Source: Clostridia bacterium
GTDB taxonomy: Bacteria; Bacillota; Clostridia; Oscillospirales; CAG-272
Reading direction: 5' to 3'
Assembly (NCBI GenBank): GCA_017628755.1
Contig: JAGBYM010000136.1
Location: 1 to 36,428, forward strand
Length of the DNA: 36,428 nt
Made by a program: the position numbers and the translations under genes. A model generated the notes under the pieces. It was not told the DNA's origin. It saw only the letters and a program-made list of their open reading frames with translations, and did no database searches. Numbering within the stretch: the first letter of the stretch is position 1; every line of letters begins with the position of its first letter. This document shows, piece after piece, positions 14,343 to 23,166 of this stretch.

Positions 14343-15205
14343 TGATCGCTGTATTTAAAAGGGAATTCAACTCCTACTTTATCAACCTTTCGGGCTACGT
14401 TTTCATTGGCGTAATCTGGCTCTTCTCGGGAATCTTCTCGACCGTCTTCAACTTTATGTATCAGTATTCGAACTACGAATACGTGCTTGGTAATCTCACC
14501 ACGGTGCTTATGCTGATCGTTCCGATACTTACCATGCGTTCGATCGCGGAGGACAAGCGCACAAAGACAGATATGCTTCTTTATTCGCTTCCTCTGAGCG
14601 CAACCGAGGTAGTTATGGGCAAGTATTTGGCAATGCTCGGTGTTTGGGGTGTGGCATGTCTCGGAATGGGACTTACCCCCATCGTTATCGGTATGTTCGG
14701 TGAGGTTAATTTCACTTCCGCTTATGGCGCGCTTCTCGGCTTCTTCCTTCTCGGCGGAGCTCTGATCGCGGTTTGCACCTTTGTTTCGTCCCTGACCGAG
14801 AATCAGCTTATTGCCGCTATCGGCGGTATCGCTTCCTCGCTCGGACTCTACCTTCTCGGCTCGCTTGTCGGTATGCTTCCGGCGTCCGCGATCGCGTCGC
14901 TCGTTTGCTTTATCGCTGTTGCCGCGGCACTTACCGCTATCGTTTACTATCTGACACGCAATTACATCATCACGGGCGCTGTGGGCGTTCTTACGGTTGC
15001 TCCGCTTGTTATCGTATATCTGATCAATTCCGCAATTTTCGAATCCGCTTTCCCGAAGACGGTTGAGTACCTTGCGCTCTTTGACAGATACAACAACTTC
15101 CTCGGCGGCATTTTTGACGTCGGCGCAGTCGTTTACTATATTTCCTTTGCCGTATTCTTCATTTTCCTGACGGTGCAGTCCTTTGACAAGCGCCGATGGA
15201 GCTGA
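14342..15205 (+). CDS. ABC-2-type permease (GldF-like)
   Basis: 287 residues with about six membrane spans. An N-terminal MIAVFKREFNSYFINLSGY is typical of ABC-2 permeases, and a cytoplasmic loop, MRSIAEDKRTKTDMLLYSLP, is the coupling segment. It is translationally coupled to the ATPase gene. It forms the membrane channel for export of an unknown substrate, or possibly membrane anchoring of the GldG-like partner. Confidence 0.9.
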   Translation: MIAVFKREFNSYFINLSGYVFIGVIWLFSGIFSTVFNFMYQYSNYEYVLGNLTTVLMLIVPILTMRSIAEDKRTKTDMLLYSLPLSATEVVMGKYLAMLGVWGVACLGMGLTPIVIGMFGEVNFTSAYGALLGFFLLGGALIAVCTFVSSLTENQLIAAIGGIASSLGLYLLGSLVGMLPASAIASLVCFIAVAAALTAIVYYLTRNYIITGAVGVLTVAPLVIVYLINSAIFESAFPKTVEYLALFDRYNNFLGGIFDVGAVVYYISFAVFFIFLTVQSFDKRRWS

Positions 15206-15220
15206 TAGGGAGGTTTCAAG

Positions 15221-16705
15221 ATGAATAACACTATGAATAAAAAGCCTCTCTTTGACAGACGCGGCAAGAGCGGAATCTACTCTGTAGTTCTCTCGCTTAT
15301 CCTTCTCGCGGTGCTTGTTGTGGTCAACCTTATCGTTGGCTCGCTTCCCGCAAAAATTACCATGCTTGATACCACCGATACCGGTAAGTACGAGATATCC
15401 GGTACTACCGAAAGCTTCCTTGCGGGCGTAAAAGAGGACGTTACGATCTACTATATCGTTCCCGAAGGATATGAGGACAGCACGCTTGCCTCCTATCTTG
15501 AAAGATACGTTTCGGCAAGCCAGAAGCTTACTATCAAGTCGGTTGACCCGCTTGAGAATCCCACCTTCCTCGAGGCATATCCAGAATTCGACGATATGTC
15601 GGGCGAGGCGAGCACAGAGTATATGTCCTCCTACCTGCTTGTTCAGAGCGCAGAGAGATACCGCGTTATCCACACGGGCGAGCTCTATACCTATGCTTTC
15701 AATGAACTCGGCGCAACAGGTCTTTCATTCGACGAGGCAATGAGCCTCTATCAGCAGTATATGTATTACGGCATCTATCCCGTTGAGGACGGCTACTGCT
15801 TTGACAGCACCATCACCGGCGCGGTAGAGTACGTTTGCGCAGAGAATATCCCCTCGATCTATTTCCTCAGCGGACACGGCGAGGAGCCCTTCAACGAGAC
15901 CGTTTCCTCCTATCTCAAGGACTACGGAATCGAGTACAAGGATCTCAACCTTGCGCTTGACGTAGACAGCATTCCCGCAGATTGCTCCTGCATCATCATC
16001 CATAAGCCCACAAGCGATCTTACGATAACCGAGGCTTCCAAGCTTTCGGCTTATATCGCGGGCGGCGGAAATATCTTCCTTATGACAGAGAAGAATTCCG
16101 ACAGCATGAGAAATCTCATGAACCTTGCCGCTGAGTTCGGTCTCGGCGTTGAGGCGGGCACTGTAAGCGAGGGTGATTCCTCCATGCACGTTGCCGATCT
16201 TCCCGGTCATATCTATCCCACTCTTAATTCTACTCACGACACTACCTCGCTTCTCGCGGGCTACAGCAACGTAGTTCTCCTTGCAAACGCGCAGTCGATC
16301 GTGACCTCGGAGGCTTCGGGTTATACCGTTACCGAGCTTCTTACCACATCCGATAAGGCAACCGTAAACGGCGGATCTGCGGGCAAGAAGGTTCTTGCGG
16401 CAATCGCGGAAGGCAATAACGGCGGCGGAAAGCTCCTTTGGGTCGCTTCTCCCTCGCTTACCAACGATGCGCTCATCTCAAAGACTCAGAGCGGTAACTT
16501 TGTGCTCTTCTTCGGTATGGCGAATGCTCTTATGGGCGATTATATTTCGGTTCTTCCCGAGATCGCAAGCATTTCGATGTCGCAGTCTATGGTTACCACC
16601 ACTGCAATCGACGTTAATATCTGGGGTACTCTCCTTATCTTCATCGTTCCCGGCGCGCTTCTCGCAGCGGGTATCGGATACACCGTTTACCGCCGCCGCA
16701 GATAA
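15221..16705 (+). CDS. GldG-family ABC-associated protein
   Basis: 494 residues. An N-terminal membrane span (about 18-43) is followed by a large soluble domain exposed outside the membrane, then a second membrane span near the C terminus (IWGTLLIFIVPGALLAAGIGYTV) and a YRRRR tail. The ABC-type-uncharacterised/GldG pattern is visible: TDTGKYEISGTTESFLAGVKEDVTIYY near the start, and SIYFLSGHGEEPF in the middle. It sits 15 bp after the permease gene with a GGGAGG site. The family is known as the accessory component of Gld-type exporters; the binding partner is not known. Confidence 0.85.
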   Translation: MNNTMNKKPLFDRRGKSGIYSVVLSLILLAVLVVVNLIVGSLPAKITMLDTTDTGKYEISGTTESFLAGVKEDVTIYYIVPEGYEDSTLASYLERYVSASQKLTIKSVDPLENPTFLEAYPEFDDMSGEASTEYMSSYLLVQSAERYRVIHTGELYTYAFNELGATGLSFDEAMSLYQQYMYYGIYPVEDGYCFDSTITGAVEYVCAENIPSIYFLSGHGEEPFNETVSSYLKDYGIEYKDLNLALDVDSIPADCSCIIIHKPTSDLTITEASKLSAYIAGGGNIFLMTEKNSDSMRNLMNLAAEFGLGVEAGTVSEGDSSMHVADLPGHIYPTLNSTHDTTSLLAGYSNVVLLANAQSIVTSEASGYTVTELLTTSDKATVNGGSAGKKVLAAIAEGNNGGGKLLWVASPSLTNDALISKTQSGNFVLFFGMANALMGDYISVLPEIASISMSQSMVTTTAIDVNIWGTLLIFIVPGALLAAGIGYTVYRRRR

Positions 16706-16714
16706 CGTAACAAT

Positions 16715-18148
16715 ATGAAAAAGTTCAAGAATATTATAATTATGCTTGCTGTCCTCGGTGTGCTTCTCGCGGTTTATCTTATAGCCGCACCGATGTGGAG
16801 CGACGAGGGCGAGGAGACAACAGAGCCGCTGCCTTCGCATACCGTTGCGGAGATCGACCATATGCAGCTTGTCGGCTTTGAGCTTATGAAGGGTGAAGAA
16901 ACTCTTTCCTTCGCCCTCAACTCCTCGGCTACCGAATGGGATTGGAGCGAGGATGCCGAGGTTCCGCTTGACAATATGGTTTTTGCAGAGATCGTTACAG
17001 CCTTCAATGAGGCTGTTTCGAACTACAAGCTTGAGGGTGTAACCGAAGCTCAGCTTTCCGATTACGGTCTTACCGAACCCGCATACAGAGTGAAATTCAC
17101 CTACTCGAATTCCTCGGTAAAGGAATATCTGATCGGTATGATGAACAGCTTCAATTCGCTCTATTATTTCTGCGAGGCGTCGGCAACCGATACCGTTTAT
17201 ATGGTTCCTTCAAATTTTGTATCATCCCTCGATCTCGGTATATATGACTTTGTGCTGATCGAGACACCTCCCACGCTTACCGAAGGTAAACTCGTTGACG
17301 TGAATTACGTGAACGGTGAAAATTATCATACCTTCAGATATTATGCTTCGGGCAATTCCGCGGATTATACCGATAAATACGATTGGTACGTCGAGCACGG
17401 AAGCCTCGGTGCATCGAGCATCCCTCCTGCGCGTCCGCTTGACACGGGTGTTGCCGATACTCTTGTAAGCCTCGTTACCGGAATGTATTTTGAGGAATGT
17501 GTCGGGCTTGATTATGCCGATGAAAAATACGGCTTTTCGCCTGCAAACAGGATCGTTATCCGCTACAATGCCGATGAGGGCGAAACCGGTGTTCTGACCG
17601 AAAAGACCTATACCGTTTATATCGGCGCACAGACCGAGGACGGAAGCGTTTATGCTTATACCGACAACTCGAAGCTCGTATACAAGCTCGGTTCGTCCGA
17701 TGAATGGATAGCTCTTCTTTCTTCCGAATATGCGGAGCTTATGCCTAAAGAAGTCTGGCTTCCCAACTATGAGCTGATCGATTATATGACCTTTGCGACC
17801 TCTGCGGGCTCGCTTACTGTCAACGTAAAGAATACCGATGGCAAGATATCGTATTCATCCGATAAATCGAATGATACCGATGCTATCGGTGCGCTTGTTT
17901 CGGCTCTTGAGGCGCTTAAGGCAACCTCGAATATCGCGTATTTCGAGGATGATGCCGCGGCTGTAGAAAAGAATGAGCTCTTCAGCGTTATTATCGGGCT
18001 CAAGGATAAAAACGCGATTGAAATGAAGGTCACCCGTTTCAGTATGAATTACTGCCTTGTTTCCTTCAACGGCAGAGAGGATCAGCTTCTCTCTCTTGAG
18101 GACACACAGAAATTCGCCGATACGGTATCCGCGTTTTTTGCGGGATAA
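16715..18148 (+). CDS. DUF4340 domain-containing membrane-anchored protein
   Basis: 477 residues. One N-terminal membrane span (FKNIIIMLAVLGVLLAVYLIAAP), then an extracytoplasmic beta-rich region with the DUF4340 pattern: a segment of the LSDYGLTEPAYRVKFTYSNS type near 110-130 and repeats of the YTVYIGAQTEDGSVYAYTDNS type later. Such proteins regularly accompany GldA/F/G-like genes in Clostridia, and this one follows the GldG-like gene by 9 bp. The role is unknown; a substrate- or envelope-binding accessory is likely. Confidence 0.87.
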   Translation: MKKFKNIIIMLAVLGVLLAVYLIAAPMWSDEGEETTEPLPSHTVAEIDHMQLVGFELMKGEETLSFALNSSATEWDWSEDAEVPLDNMVFAEIVTAFNEAVSNYKLEGVTEAQLSDYGLTEPAYRVKFTYSNSSVKEYLIGMMNSFNSLYYFCEASATDTVYMVPSNFVSSLDLGIYDFVLIETPPTLTEGKLVDVNYVNGENYHTFRYYASGNSADYTDKYDWYVEHGSLGASSIPPARPLDTGVADTLVSLVTGMYFEECVGLDYADEKYGFSPANRIVIRYNADEGETGVLTEKTYTVYIGAQTEDGSVYAYTDNSKLVYKLGSSDEWIALLSSEYAELMPKEVWLPNYELIDYMTFATSAGSLTVNVKNTDGKISYSSDKSNDTDAIGALVSALEALKATSNIAYFEDDAAAVEKNELFSVIIGLKDKNAIEMKVTRFSMNYCLVSFNGREDQLLSLEDTQKFADTVSAFFAG

Positions 18149-18163
18149 GACGGGCGGTGAAGA

Positions 18164-18568
18164 ATGAACGTAGCTTTCTTTCTGATCCCCAAAAGTCAGG
18201 CGGCGTTTATCGAGGATGACGACACCTTCCGTCAGGGACTTGAAAAGATGCGTCACCACGGCTACACCGCGATCCCCGTTATTGATAAGCAGGGAAGATA
18301 CGTCGGAACTCTTACCGAGGGCGATTTCCTCTGGCATATCATAGATATCGGCGGAGCAAGCATGGAAGAATGCGAGGATCTTCATATAGCCGATATCCTC
18401 AAGCCCGACCGCAATCCTCCCGTGAAGATCACGGCAAGGGTGGAGGAGCTTATGGAGCGTCTGCTTATGCAAAACTTCCTTCCCGTGACCGATGACAGCG
18501 GCGCGTTTATCGGAATCGTAACCCGCCAAAAGGTCCTCGGATATTTTAAGGAAAAACAGAAGAAATGA
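18164..18568 (+). CDS. CBS-domain pair protein
   Basis: 134 residues made up of two CBS motifs. The first is about 15-65 (DDTFRQGLEKMRHHGYTAIPVID then GTLTEGDFLWHI) and the second about 75-130 (VEELMERLLMQNFLPVTDD then GIVTRQKVLGYF). CBS pairs bind adenine nucleotides and act as energy or ionic sensors. It stands alone with no catalytic domain. It follows the DUF4340 gene by 15 bp with a GGCGGTGA site, so it is the last gene of the export operon; a terminator follows. Confidence 0.9.
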   Translation: MNVAFFLIPKSQAAFIEDDDTFRQGLEKMRHHGYTAIPVIDKQGRYVGTLTEGDFLWHIIDIGGASMEECEDLHIADILKPDRNPPVKITARVEELMERLLMQNFLPVTDDSGAFIGIVTRQKVLGYFKEKQKK

Positions 18569-18571
18569 TAT

Positions 18572-18607
18572 AAAAGACCGATGCGGTATCTCTCGCATCG
18601 GTCTTTT
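18572..18607 (+). terminator. Terminator of the export operon
   Basis: A 14-bp stem (18572-18585 with 18594-18607) ending in TCTTTTCTT, 4 bp past the CBS gene. Confidence 0.9.
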
Positions 18608-18683
18608 CTTCATTTAATTGCATTTTTTGTTAGCTTTGTAAGAATATTTTTTATTTAACGCCAATATAATAAATTCAAGAGGC

Positions 18684-18713
18684 TTGACTTTGGGGTGCAA
18701 TGTGTAGTATAAT
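18684..18713 (+). promoter_or_regulatory. Promoter of the glycogen operon
   Basis: TTGACT (18684-18689), an 18-bp spacer and TATAAT (18708-18713), about 60 bp ahead of glgB. It is the only clear promoter before the seven-gene run. Confidence 0.85.
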
Positions 18714-18772
18714 ATTATAGATATATATAAATTACATTATTCGGTAATGAAATCGCAAAGGAGGATGTGCAA

Positions 18773-20728
18773 ATGTCGGAGAATCTGCCCGCGTATTATT
18801 TTCATCAGGGTACGAACTACAAGGCGTACGAATATTTCGGCGCGCACGTGATCGGCGACGGTATGGCATTCCGCGTTTGGGCTCCGAACGCGGAGGCTGT
18901 AAGCCTTTGCGGTGATTTCGATTCCTGGGGTGATGGCATTCCGATGCTCCGTATTACTGACGGCGGTATCTGGGAAGCTATAACCGATATCCTTCCCGAG
19001 GGGACAAGGTACAAGTTCCACATTCGCGCCCGCGACGGCAGGGAATTTATGAAAGCCGATCCCTATGCATTTTATGCTGAAAAACCGCCCGAGACGGCGT
19101 CGGTTATATGTCACTCCGCGTTTTCATACGAATGGGGCGACGCGGTATGGATGTCCTTGCGTCCGTCGGCTAAAAAATATGACAGACCGATCAATGTTTA
19201 TGAGGTTCACCTCGGCTCCTGGAAGCGTCACGATGACGATTCATATCTCTCGTATTCCGAGCTTGCGGACGAGCTTTTGCCCTACGCAAAGCAGATGGGA
19301 TACACACATATCGAGCTGATGCCGGTTGCCGAGCATCCCTTTGACGGCTCCTGGGGCTATCAGGTCACGGGTTATTTCGCGCCAACCTCGCGATACGGCA
19401 CGCCCGATGAATTCTGCGCCTTTGTTGATGCGGCTCACCGCGCGGGGATTGGTATAATTCTCGACTGGGTGCCCGCGCATTTCCCGAAGGATGCACACGG
19501 ACTTTATGAGTTCGACGGACAGCCTCTTTACGAGTATCAGGGCTGGGACCGCGTAGAGCACGCGGGCTGGGGCACGCGACGTTTTGACGTTGGACGCCCC
19601 GAGGTTCAGTCCTTCCTTGTATCAAACGCAACCTATTGGGCGGAGGTCTTCCATATCGACGGTATCCGTGTTGACGCGGTTGCCTCGATGCTCTATCTCG
19701 ACTATGACAGAAAACCCGAGGAATGGGTGCCGAACGTCTACGGCGACAACCGCTGTCTTGAGGCGATAGCCTTTTTCAAGAAGCTCAACGCGCATCTTAC
19801 GGGAGCTTATCCCGCGCTTATGATGATCGCGGAGGAATCCGCCGCGGCTCTCAAGCTGACGGGTGACACGGAAGATTCGCTCGGATTTACCTACAAGTGG
19901 AACATGGGTTGGATGAATGACAACCTTTCCTACGCCGAGACCGATCCCATTTTCCGTAAATACCATCACGACAAACTCACCTTCTCTTTGGTTTATTCCT
20001 TTGACGAGAAATATATGCTTCCGATCTCGCACGACGAGGTCGTTCACGGCAAAAAATCCTATCTCGACCGACATCCCGGCGACTACTGGAATAAATTTGC
20101 GGGTGCGCGAGGCGGACTTTGCTGGATGATGATGCATCCGGGCAAAAAGCTGCTCTTTATGGGCACCGAGTACGGTCCCTTCCGCGAATGGGCGTACGAG
20201 GAGAGCCTTGAATGGTTTATGCTCGACTACGATATGCACGCGAAATTCCAGCGTTTTACATCCGATCTCAATCATCTTTACCTTTCCTCGCCTGAGCTTT
20301 GGTCGCGAGATCTCGGCTGGGACGGTTTTGAGTGGATCGATGCAGACAACAGCGGTGGAAGCGTTATCGCACTCTCCAGGTCGGACGGAAAGGGAAGATT
20401 GCTGGCAGTCATCAATTTCAGCCCCGTCTACTATCCCGAATACCGCGTCGGAGTTCCCGTATGCGGTGAATGGAAAGAGGTCTTTTCCTCGGACAGGCTC
20501 GAATACGGCGGCGGAGGAGTGACGCATAACGGCGTTCTCCGAAGCGAAAATTTTGCGATTCACGGCAGAGAAGAGTCGCTCTGTCTGCGTCTGGCACCAC
20601 ACGGAGCGCATATCTTCAGACTCGAAAAAGAAATACCACATCAAGTACCCAATTCGGCAGACGATGCCGTTATCATAAATCCTAAAGGGAGGAACAAAAA
20701 GCAATGTTCAAGAAAAAAGAATGTGTAG
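18773..20728 (+). CDS. glgB: 1,4-alpha-glucan branching enzyme
   Basis: 651 residues from the ATG at 18773, eight bases after AAGGAGG; the in-frame GTG at 18767 is too close to that site. It makes alpha-1,6 branches in glycogen. A CBM48 N domain (about 20-110) is followed by the GH13 barrel: [29 protein letters not shown] with nucleophile Asp, MIAEESAA with the general acid Glu, and [11 protein letters not shown] with the transition-state Asp. The last 25 bp overlap glgC, whose ribosome binding site lies within this gene. First gene of the operon. Confidence 0.97.
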   Translation: MSENLPAYYFHQGTNYKAYEYFGAHVIGDGMAFRVWAPNAEAVSLCGDFDSWGDGIPMLRITDGGIWEAITDILPEGTRYKFHIRARDGREFMKADPYAFYAEKPPETASVICHSAFSYEWGDAVWMSLRPSAKKYDRPINVYEVHLGSWKRHDDDSYLSYSELADELLPYAKQMGYTHIELMPVAEHPFDGSWGYQVTGYFAPTSRYGTPDEFCAFVDAAHRAGIGIILDWVPAHFPKDAHGLYEFDGQPLYEYQGWDRVEHAGWGTRRFDVGRPEVQSFLVSNATYWAEVFHIDGIRVDAVASMLYLDYDRKPEEWVPNVYGDNRCLEAIAFFKKLNAHLTGAYPALMMIAEESAAALKLTGDTEDSLGFTYKWNMGWMNDNLSYAETDPIFRKYHHDKLTFSLVYSFDEKYMLPISHDEVVHGKKSYLDRHPGDYWNKFAGARGGLCWMMMHPGKKLLFMGTEYGPFREWAYEESLEWFMLDYDMHAKFQRFTSDLNHLYLSSPELWSRDLGWDGFEWIDADNSGGSVIALSRSDGKGRLLAVINFSPVYYPEYRVGVPVCGEWKEVFSSDRLEYGGGGVTHNGVLRSENFAIHGREESLCLRLAPHGAHIFRLEKEIPHQVPNSADDAVIINPKGRNKKQCSRKKNV

Positions 20729-21882
20729 CCATGCTCCTTGCGGGCGGACAGGGAAGCCGTCTTTACGCGCTCACTACCCGTCTTGCAAAACCCGCGGTAT
20801 CCTTCGGCGGAAAATACCGCATTATCGATTTTACTCTTTCAAACTGCGTCAACTCCGGTATCGATACCGTTGGTGTTCTCACGCAGTATCAGCCCCTTCT
20901 TCTTAACGATTATATCGGCAACGGTCTGCCTTGGGACCTTGACCGTACCTACGGTGGCGTAAAGATCCTTCCTCCTTATCAGGGCAAGGAAAAAGCCGAC
21001 TGGTATAAGGGAACCGCAAACGCTATCTACCAGAACCTTCAGTTCATAGATCAGTACGATCCCGATTACGTTCTCATCCTCTCGGGCGACCATATCTACA
21101 AGATGGACTATGCCGCAATGCTCGCAGCTCATAAGAAAAACGGCGCAGACTGTACCATCGCCTGCATCGACGTTCCGCTCGAGGAAGCAAGCAGATTCGG
21201 TATCATGAGCGCATACGAGGACGGCAAGATCTGGAAGTTCTCGGAAAAGCCGAAGAATCCCGATTCCACACGCGCTTCGATGGGTATCTATATCTTCAAC
21301 AAGAAGAAGCTTTCCGAGTATCTTATCGCGGACGAAGCGGACGAGAATTCGAGCAACGACTTTGGTAAGAATATCATTCCCGCTATGCTTGCCGCAGGCG
21401 AGAAGCTGTATGCTTACTCCTTCAAGGGCTATTGGAAGGACGTTGGAACCATCTCCTCTCTCTGGGAGGCGAATATGGATATGATCGGTTCGAATCCCGT
21501 TCTCAACCTCAACGATGAGAAGTGGCGCATCTACGCGCGTCATACCGCACGTGCTCCTCAGTACGTCGGCGCAAACGGCGTGACCGAAAATTCAACGATT
21601 ACCGAAGGATGCAAGATTTACGGAACTGTCCGCGGATCTGTTCTCGGCCCAGGTGTAACCGTCGGCGAGGGTGCATGCGTCATCGACTCGGTCATTATGG
21701 AAGACGTTACTATCGAAGAGGGCGCAACCGTAGAATATGCCATTATTGACGCACGCGTAAAGATCGGCAAGAATGCGAAGGTCGGTGGACCGAAGGGCGG
21801 AGAGATCGCCGTTATCGGTGCCGATATCACGGTTGAAGAAAACGCGCAGATCGAACCCGGCGCAATGATCAATCCCGAATAA
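20704..21882 (+). CDS. glgC: Glucose-1-phosphate adenylyltransferase, catalytic subunit
   Basis: 392 residues. It makes ADP-glucose from glucose-1-phosphate and ATP. The nucleotide-binding motif [15 protein letters not shown] (about 9-23) is intact, followed by [32 protein letters not shown] with the metal-binding Asp, and KFSEKPKNP with the substrate Lys. The C-terminal third is a left-handed beta-helix of hexapeptide repeats ([27 protein letters not shown]). GGGAGG precedes the ATG. glgD follows after 17 bp. Confidence 0.97.
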   Translation: MFKKKECVAMLLAGGQGSRLYALTTRLAKPAVSFGGKYRIIDFTLSNCVNSGIDTVGVLTQYQPLLLNDYIGNGLPWDLDRTYGGVKILPPYQGKEKADWYKGTANAIYQNLQFIDQYDPDYVLILSGDHIYKMDYAAMLAAHKKNGADCTIACIDVPLEEASRFGIMSAYEDGKIWKFSEKPKNPDSTRASMGIYIFNKKKLSEYLIADEADENSSNDFGKNIIPAMLAAGEKLYAYSFKGYWKDVGTISSLWEANMDMIGSNPVLNLNDEKWRIYARHTARAPQYVGANGVTENSTITEGCKIYGTVRGSVLGPGVTVGEGACVIDSVIMEDVTIEEGATVEYAIIDARVKIGKNAKVGGPKGGEIAVIGADITVEENAQIEPGAMINPE

Positions 21883-21899
21883 ATTAGGAGGAAAATGTT

Positions 21900-23033
21900 A
21901 TGACAGCAGCAGGACTTATTTTTTCGAACATACACGATGAATGTTTGCCCGAGCTTACCCGCCTCCGCACAATGGCAAGCGTGCCCTTCGGCGGAAGATA
22001 CAGACTGATCGATTTCCCTCTTTCCAATATGGTAAATTCGGGAATCTCCAAGATCGGTATCATCACTCACTATAACTATCAGTCGCTTCTCGACCATATC
22101 GGAACGGGTAAGGACTGGGATATTGCGCGCCGTTCGGGCGGTATCAAGATCCTCCCTCCCTTCATCACCGCATATGACGCGAAGGCAACCAATTCACTCT
22201 ACAGCACCCGTCTTGAGGCGCTTCTCGGCGTAACAAACTTTATTTCTCGCTGTAACGAGGACGTTATCGTTCTCTCGGACTGCGATACCATCTGCAATAT
22301 CGATATCACAAAGGTCCTCCAGAGACACGAGGAGACCGGAGCGGATATCACAATTGTTACCAAGAGAATCGACGACGGCAGCTACAACGCAGAGCGTCAT
22401 TCCGTGCTCGTTCTTGACGATGATGACAAGATCCTCGATGCCGCAGAGTTTTCGAGAGACGTCAAGGGTAGCTTTGACGTCAGCACCAATATCATGGTCA
22501 TCAACCGCAACTACCTCATCACGGTTCTCAACGACGCGGCTGCGCACGGCTATACCAGCTTCTTCAGAGATATTATCGCAAAGAACGTTGGCAAGGCTGA
22601 TTTCCGCGCTTACCGCTTCGACGGCTTCTATTCGCTCATCAACAACCTTCCCGGATATTTTGAGACTTCCATGAGCCTGCTTGACTCCAATGTCCGCGGT
22701 GAGCTCTTTGAGGCGAATGACAGACCCGTATTCACCAAGGTTCGTAACTCGGCTCCCACAGCATATGCCGAGGGCGCAAAGGTATCGAATTCGATCGTTG
22801 CAGACGGATGCGTTATCGAGGGTACTGTTGAAAACTGCGTGATCTTCAGAGGCGTTAAGGTTGGAAAGGGCACGGTTGTGCGCAACTCCATCCTGCTTCA
22901 GGATACCTACGTCGGCGAGAACGTAAACCTCAACTGCGTTATTACCGATAAGAACGCCGTTATCCGTGACGGACGCAACCTTTCGGGTCACGAATCCATG
23001 CCCTTCTACATCGGCAAGGGTATCATGGTATAA
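21900..23033 (+). CDS. glgD: Glucose-1-phosphate adenylyltransferase, regulatory subunit GlgD
   Basis: 377 residues. Same fold as GlgC, but the GGxGxR nucleotide loop is replaced by NIHDECLPELTRLRTMASVP, the usual sign of the non-catalytic GlgD partner of Firmicutes. FGGRYRLIDFPLSNMVNSGI and the C-terminal hexapeptide beta-helix (GTVENCVIFRGVKVGKG) remain. It forms a heterotetramer with GlgC and modulates it. AGGAGG precedes the ATG. The 133-bp gap to glgA holds nested hairpins. Confidence 0.95.
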   Translation: MTAAGLIFSNIHDECLPELTRLRTMASVPFGGRYRLIDFPLSNMVNSGISKIGIITHYNYQSLLDHIGTGKDWDIARRSGGIKILPPFITAYDAKATNSLYSTRLEALLGVTNFISRCNEDVIVLSDCDTICNIDITKVLQRHEETGADITIVTKRIDDGSYNAERHSVLVLDDDDKILDAAEFSRDVKGSFDVSTNIMVINRNYLITVLNDAAAHGYTSFFRDIIAKNVGKADFRAYRFDGFYSLINNLPGYFETSMSLLDSNVRGELFEANDRPVFTKVRNSAPTAYAEGAKVSNSIVADGCVIEGTVENCVIFRGVKVGKGTVVRNSILLQDTYVGENVNLNCVITDKNAVIRDGRNLSGHESMPFYIGKGIMV

Positions 23034-23034
23034 A

Positions 23035-23137
23035 GGCGCGAATATTTTATCAAAGATAACCCTCCGTACGGGTTATTCGCGCCCCGAATCGACTAAAAAT
23101 GGGACCCAACCCATTTTTGCGCAAGCGCCGTCGATTC
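23035..23137 (+). promoter_or_regulatory. Structured glgD-glgA intergenic region
   Basis: Two composite hairpins. The first pairs 23035-23044 with 23074-23083 and has a competing inner stem (23056-23062 with 23070-23076). The second pairs 23086-23093 with 23130-23137 and encloses a 9-bp hairpin (23095-23103 with 23110-23118) and GCGC-AA-GCGC. No long T run follows, so it is not a plain terminator; it may set transcript stability or glgA expression. Confidence 0.5.
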
Positions 23138-23166
23138 TCGATTTTGAAAGCTATATGGAGAAGAAA

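Noticed and set aside
14294..15673. 459-codon open frame on the minus strand
   Set aside because: Antisense to the permease gene; low-complexity charged product with no domain.
21900..23033. Second catalytic GlgC or a pseudogene
   Set aside because: Loss of the GGxGxR loop is normal for GlgD, and the frame is intact and paired with glgC.
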